A stretch of DNA of 64,000 bases from assembly GCF_002860125.1 (NCBI RefSeq), contig NZ_PGVA01000008.1, positions 52,772-116,771 on the forward strand, written 5' to 3'. The position numbers were made by a program, and so were the translations under genes. Below the pieces are notes generated by a model, which searched no databases, was not told the origin of the DNA, and saw only the letters and a list, made by a program, of their open reading frames with translations. The stretch comes from Bacillus canaveralius. GTDB lineage: Bacteria; Bacillota; Bacilli; Bacillales; Cytobacillaceae. Below are positions 60,634 through 64,000 of this stretch, piece after piece. Position 1 is the first letter of the stretch; each line of letters opens with the position of its first letter.

Positions 60634-60666
60634 AAAAAGACCCTTAGCCAAAAGGCTAAGGGTCTT
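60634..60666 (-). terminator. Terminator behind prmC
   Basis: AAGACCCTTAGCC (60637-60649) and GGCTAAGGGTCTT (60654-60666) form a perfect 13-bp stem with an AAAA loop. The transcript continues TTTACA. It lies just past the prmC stop, before the repeat array. Confidence 0.9.
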
Positions 60667-60671
60667 CTGCA

Positions 60672-61529
60672 TCAGCTGATATAAGCAAATACAATGCGGT
60701 CTTTTCTATTTATGTCATAAACGACATCAACGTCAGCATCAGGGAAAGTCTTTTTTAACAATGCCGCAACATCATCGCTCTGGCCGGCGCCGATTTCAAA
60801 GCCGATAAGCGCTTTGTCTTTTACAACGAGTGGCAATTCGGCCATAAATCTTCGGTAAATATCCAGTCCATCATCACCTGCAAAAAGGGCAAGATGAGGC
60901 TCGTGATCTTTAACGACTTCCGACATTCCATCGATATCCCGAAGAGGAATATAAGGAGGGTTTGAGAGGATGACATCAAATTTCTGCCCTGCTTCGATAA
61001 ATGGTTTCAGTAAGTCTCCGTGGATGAACTGCAGATCCGCCCCAAGATTTCTTGCATTGTTTTTGGCGACATTGAGGGCGGCAACCGATATATCCGAAGC
61101 TGTTACGTTTAGTGCAGGCAGCTCGAGTTTGATTGTGATCGCGATTGCCCCTGTCCCCGTCCCGGCATCGACAACCTCCAAAACGTCTTCCTGGTTAAAA
61201 AGGCTGCCTATTCTCTTTATCGCTTCAAAAACGAGCTCTTCTGTTTCCGGACGCGGAATGAGCACATGCTCATTTACTTGAAAAGTTCGGCCATAAAACT
61301 CTTCGCTTCCAATAATATATTGTACTGGCATGCCCTTGACATGTAGAGCTATTCCTTCTTGAAAGGACTGCATTGTTTCATCGGGCAGGCCGGCATGGAA
61401 GCTCGCGAACAGAGCGGCCCTGTCCATGCCTGTATAATGGCGAAGCAGCAGCTCAGCCGCGTGCTGCTCCCGGCCATTTTTCATTAAAAAAGAAGAAGCC
61501 CAGTTCAGGGCTTCGTATATTTTTGCCAT
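60672..61529 (-). CDS. prmC: Release factor glutamine methyltransferase PrmC
   Basis: 285 residues. The NPPY motif lies at 190-193; the SAM loop is DAGTGTGAIAI (121-131); IPRPETEELV is the family signature. It methylates the Gln of the GGQ motif of release factors. Its start is coupled: AGGAG lies within the prfA end, and the ATG directly follows the prfA stop with overlap. Operon prfA-prmC. Confidence 0.95.
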   Translation of the reverse strand: MAKIYEALNWASSFLMKNGREQHAAELLLRHYTGMDRAALFASFHAGLPDETMQSFQEGIALHVKGMPVQYIIGSEEFYGRTFQVNEHVLIPRPETEELVFEAIKRIGSLFNQEDVLEVVDAGTGTGAIAITIKLELPALNVTASDISVAALNVAKNNARNLGADLQFIHGDLLKPFIEAGQKFDVILSNPPYIPLRDIDGMSEVVKDHEPHLALFAGDDGLDIYRRFMAELPLVVKDKALIGFEIGAGQSDDVAALLKKTFPDADVDVVYDINRKDRIVFAYIS

Positions 61530-61530
61530 C

Positions 61531-62604
61531 TTACAGCTCTCCTGCACTTTCAAGCTTTTTGGATTGGTCTTCTAAAACCAATGCATCAATGATGTCGTCG
61601 AGCTTGCCTTCTAGAATCTGGTCAAGCTTTTGAATCGTTAAGCCGATGCGATGGTCAGTTACCCGGTTTTGCGGGAAATTGTAAGTCCGGATCCGTTCTG
61701 AACGATCACCGGTGCCCACAGCCGATTTACGCACCTGGTCATATTCGGCCTGGGCTTCCTGCTGAAATTTATCATATACACGGGCACGCAATACTTTCAT
61801 CGCCTTGTCCTTGTTTTTATGCTGGGATTTCTCATCCTGGCAGGAAACGACGATACCTGTTGGAATGTGGGTTAAACGAACGGCAGACATCGTCGTGTTT
61901 ACGCTCTGTCCGCCCGCGCCGCTTGATGCAAATGCATCAAAACGGATATCTTTATCGTGGATTTCAACTTCAACGTCTTCTGCTTCCGGCAGGCAAGCAA
62001 CCGTAGCTGTTGAAGTATGGATCCGTCCGCCGGATTCCGTTTCGGGCACACGCTGGACACGATGGGCACCGTTTTCAAATTTTAGCTTTGAAAAGGCCCC
62101 TTTTCCGTTGATCATGAAAATAATTTCTTTGAATCCGCCCAGACCGGTCGGATTTGCATCAATGATTTCCGTCTTCCAGCCTTGGATTTCGGCAAAACGG
62201 CTGTACATTCGGTAAAGGTTCCCGGCAAATAACGCGGCTTCGTCCCCGCCTGCTGCACCGCGAATCTCGAAGATCACGTTTTTGTCGTCATTCGGGTCCT
62301 TCGGAACTAACAATAATTTTAAACGAGCTTCTAGATTCTCCATTTGTTGCTCAAGCTCTGACAATTCTTCCTTGACCATTTCGCGCATTTCAGGGTCGAG
62401 CTTGTCATCAAGCATTGCCTTTGCATCCTGGAGTTGCTCGCGTACCTGTTTATACTCGCGATACGTATCAACCGTATCTTGAATATCGGATTGTTCTTTT
62501 GAATAATCTCTTAATTTATTTGTATCATTAACAATTGAAGGATCACTTAAAAGCTCATTAAGCTTTTCATAGCGGTCCTCAACAGCTTGAAGTCGATCAA
62601 ACAT
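61531..62604 (-). CDS. prfA: Peptide chain release factor 1
   Basis: 357 residues. GGQ at 231-233 ([12 protein letters not shown]) is the peptidyl-hydrolysis motif; the stop-codon-reading tripeptide P-x-T reads PET at 187-189 in [14 protein letters not shown]. It ends translation at UAA and UAG. The prmC gene follows at once. Confidence 0.96.
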   Translation of the reverse strand: MFDRLQAVEDRYEKLNELLSDPSIVNDTNKLRDYSKEQSDIQDTVDTYREYKQVREQLQDAKAMLDDKLDPEMREMVKEELSELEQQMENLEARLKLLLVPKDPNDDKNVIFEIRGAAGGDEAALFAGNLYRMYSRFAEIQGWKTEIIDANPTGLGGFKEIIFMINGKGAFSKLKFENGAHRVQRVPETESGGRIHTSTATVACLPEAEDVEVEIHDKDIRFDAFASSGAGGQSVNTTMSAVRLTHIPTGIVVSCQDEKSQHKNKDKAMKVLRARVYDKFQQEAQAEYDQVRKSAVGTGDRSERIRTYNFPQNRVTDHRIGLTIQKLDQILEGKLDDIIDALVLEDQSKKLESAGEL

Positions 62605-62744
62605 AGCAACTCACCTCTATTTTCATCATGCTCTTTGCAAGAACAGAGCCTGTGATCACACTAATCCATAACAGTCTAATTATAGTACACGGAACAATGG
62701 CAGTCAAAAAAAAGATGGGATATGCGAATTCATAAGGAAACGAC

Positions 62745-62775
62745 AAAACCCCGCAAAAGCAAAAGCCAGGCGGGG
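62745..62775 (-). terminator. Terminator behind tdk
   Basis: CCCCGC (62749-62754) pairs with GCGGGG (62770-62775). The transcript continues TTTTGTCG. It lies 16 bases past the tdk stop. Confidence 0.75.
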
Positions 62776-62790
62776 GTCGAAATATAAGAA

Positions 62791-63411
62791 CTATGATAAA
62801 GTTTCAGTTTTCAGCCGGGACGAGCTGCCTTTGGACGATTTCGGGACTTCGTGGTGATGACGGCAGCGCGGTTCGTATGATTCTGAAGCTCCGACCAAAA
62901 TAACCGGATCATCATAAGAGGCTGGATTTCCATTTATCAACCGTTGCGTACGGCTTGCCGGCGATCCGCAAACAGCGCAAACGGCCTGGAGCTTTGTCAC
63001 AAGCTCGGCAATCGCCATAATAGCAGGCATTTGCCCAAACGGTTCGCCGCGGAAGTCCTGGTCAAGGCCAGCAGCAATCACCCTGTAGCCGCTGTTGGCA
63101 AGCTGCTGGATTACTTCAACAATCTTCTCGTCAAAGAACTGGACTTCATCGATTGCGATTACATCCACTTCGGCGTCAATATACTGAAATATGTCGGCTG
63201 ACTTTGAAATCGGAATAGCGATAAACGAGTTGCCATTATGCGAAACAACTTCTTCGTTGCTGTATCGGTTATCAATTTTCGGCTTAAAAACCGCTATTTT
63301 TTGCTTGGCAAATTGAGCTCTTCTTACACGGCGAATTAATTCTTCCGATTTCCCGGAGAACATACTTCCGCAAACTACCTCAACCCATCCGCTCTGTCTC
63401 ATTTCATACAT
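62791..63411 (-). CDS. tdk: Thymidine kinase
   Basis: 206 residues. P-loop GSMFSGKS at 15-22, catalytic E89 in DEVQFFD, and four zinc ligands C145, C148, C183 and H186 (CAVCG, CRHHH). It phosphorylates thymidine for salvage. The ATG at 63411 with GGAAGGAG nine bases before is chosen; the frame is open upstream to 63654 but crosses the rpmE terminator. The tail is Ser/Lys-rich. Confidence 0.95.
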   Translation of the reverse strand: MYEMRQSGWVEVVCGSMFSGKSEELIRRVRRAQFAKQKIAVFKPKIDNRYSNEEVVSHNGNSFIAIPISKSADIFQYIDAEVDVIAIDEVQFFDEKIVEVIQQLANSGYRVIAAGLDQDFRGEPFGQMPAIMAIAELVTKLQAVCAVCGSPASRTQRLINGNPASYDDPVILVGASESYEPRCRHHHEVPKSSKGSSSRLKTETLS

Positions 63412-63544
63412 GAATGGCGTCTCCTTCCTTGTCCCTGCCAAATGATACTTTAAAAGCACAATACAGTTCGTATCTGTTTGTCCTACTATTAGCAAGTGAG
63501 CAAAAAACAAACCTTTTTTCTTATGTATACCTGATTCTTTAAAA

Positions 63545-63582
63545 TAAAAAACAGGCAAGCGCTGAAAACCTCTTGCCTGTTT
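63545..63582 (-). terminator. Terminator of rpmE
   Basis: AAACAGGCAAG (63549-63559) pairs with CTTGCCTGTTT (63572-63582), an 11-bp stem. The transcript continues TTTATTTT. It sits between rpmE and tdk. Confidence 0.88.
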
Positions 63583-63589
63583 CTGACAT

Positions 63590-63799
63590 TTATTCTTGGT
63601 TCTTAAGGCCGTATTTTTTATTGAATCGGTCAACACGTCCGCCTGCTTCAGCAAACTTTTGACGACCTGTATAGAATGGGTGGCACTCAGAACAAGTCTC
63701 TACGCGAATTCCGTCTTTAACAGAACCCGTTTCAAACTCATTACCACAAGCGCATTTCACCGATACTGTTTTATAGTTAGGATGAATTCCTGCTTTCAT
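63590..63799 (-). CDS. rpmE: 50S ribosomal protein L31, zinc-binding type
   Basis: 69 residues. [26 protein letters not shown] carries the first Cys pair and [14 protein letters not shown] the second, so this is the zinc (C+) form. The start at 63799 fits homologues; the ATG at 63808 touches the AAAGGAG site. No Zur box was seen upstream, as expected for the constitutive paralogue. Confidence 0.96.
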   Translation of the reverse strand: MKAGIHPNYKTVSVKCACGNEFETGSVKDGIRVETCSECHPFYTGRQKFAEAGGRVDRFNKKYGLKNQE

Positions 63800-63894
63800 T
63801 CTTTTCATCTCCTTTTCCGCCCTGAGTCTTTCGAAACAGAGTTATAATTACGGCTGTATGACCAAACCGTAAATTTCAAAACCATACAAATGAT

Positions 63895-63923
63895 ATTATA
63901 ACAAGATGACTGCTGATTTGCAA
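63895..63923 (-). promoter_or_regulatory. Sigma-A promoter of rpmE
   Basis: On the minus strand TTGCAA (63923-63918), 17 bp and TATAAT (63900-63895), about 95 bases before rpmE. The leader holds no clear structured element. Confidence 0.75.
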
Positions 63924-64000
63924 GAAGTGATTTTAAGCAGTTTGAGTCAAGCATTTGTTGGCGGAATTTATTTCCACCTAAAACGTGTAAGCGGATTCAT

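Noticed and set aside
60371..60635. Plus-strand frames with VYPRKST repeats
   Set aside because: They are readings of the TTTATCCGCGAAAA array, not proteins.
63411..63654. N-terminal extension of thymidine kinase
   Set aside because: The open frame crosses the rpmE terminator and has no ribosome site; the ATG at 63411 with GGAAGGAG matches family length.

Overview
The window reads as chromosomal backbone of an endospore-forming, flagellated, aerobic Bacillaceae bacterium (Bacillus in the broad sense). It carries spoIIID, spoIIQ, spoIID and spoIIR, the mbl-flhO-flhP block, a complete F1Fo ATP synthase operon, and the rpmE-tdk-prfA-prmC-spoIIR-ywlB-ywlC-mntP-ywlE-rpiB-ywlG-glyA-upp-atp gene order familiar from Bacillus subtilis. 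Most genes lie on the minus strand. No rRNA, tRNA, transposase, prophage or CRISPR array was recognised.

Layout, left to right. 1-902: end of a yknW/yknX-type efflux locus, cut by the window edge. 1349-5783: ywqB-ywqA (SWIM protein plus SNF2 helicase), plus strand. 6245-10027: very large secreted subtilase. 10698-13462: acyl-CoA thioesterase, ssbB with a putative ComK site and a frameshifted small gene behind it, ywpF, and an Asn/Gly-rich lipoprotein. 13697-18245: fabZ, epuA-like, flhP, flhO, mbl, spoIIID. 18800-22265: pyrrolidone peptidase, gamma-glutamyltransferase, M20 amidohydrolase. 22706-28413: spoIIQ, a VanZ-like gene (plus strand), spoIID, murA, ywmB, ywzB. 28650-39209: an 11-gene nuo operon without nuoEFG. 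39730-47055: atp operon. 47310-50343: a second subtilase and a HicA/HicB-like toxin-antitoxin pair. 50413-63799: mnaA, upp, glyA, ywlG, rpiB, a chemotaxis receptor, ywlE, mntP, ywlC, ywlB, spoIIR, prmC, prfA, tdk, rpmE.

How it fits together. The nuo and atp operons follow each other and encode a proton-pumping complex I-type enzyme and the ATP synthase that uses the gradient. The spo genes serve engulfment and mother-cell/forespore signalling: SpoIIR triggers SpoIIGA/sigma-E, SpoIIQ is the forespore half of the channel, SpoIID remodels peptidoglycan, and SpoIIID is a mother-cell regulator. glyA, upp, tdk and rpiB belong to one-carbon, nucleotide and pentose metabolism; prfA, prmC and ywlC to translation.

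Less ordinary content is mostly non-coding. Three intergenic arrays of short repeats use different words but share a period of about 21 bp and a GCGAAA core. There is a two-box ComK site with the documented 18-bp spacing, a DnaA-box cluster around the ywlC-ywlB junction, a two-domain inverted-repeat structure between nuoK and nuoL, a hairpin behind atpE, a perfect palindrome before the toxin-antitoxin pair, and a duplicated hairpin downstream of spoIID's upstream region. Gene names rest on reading the protein sequences and on synteny; no database search was run.
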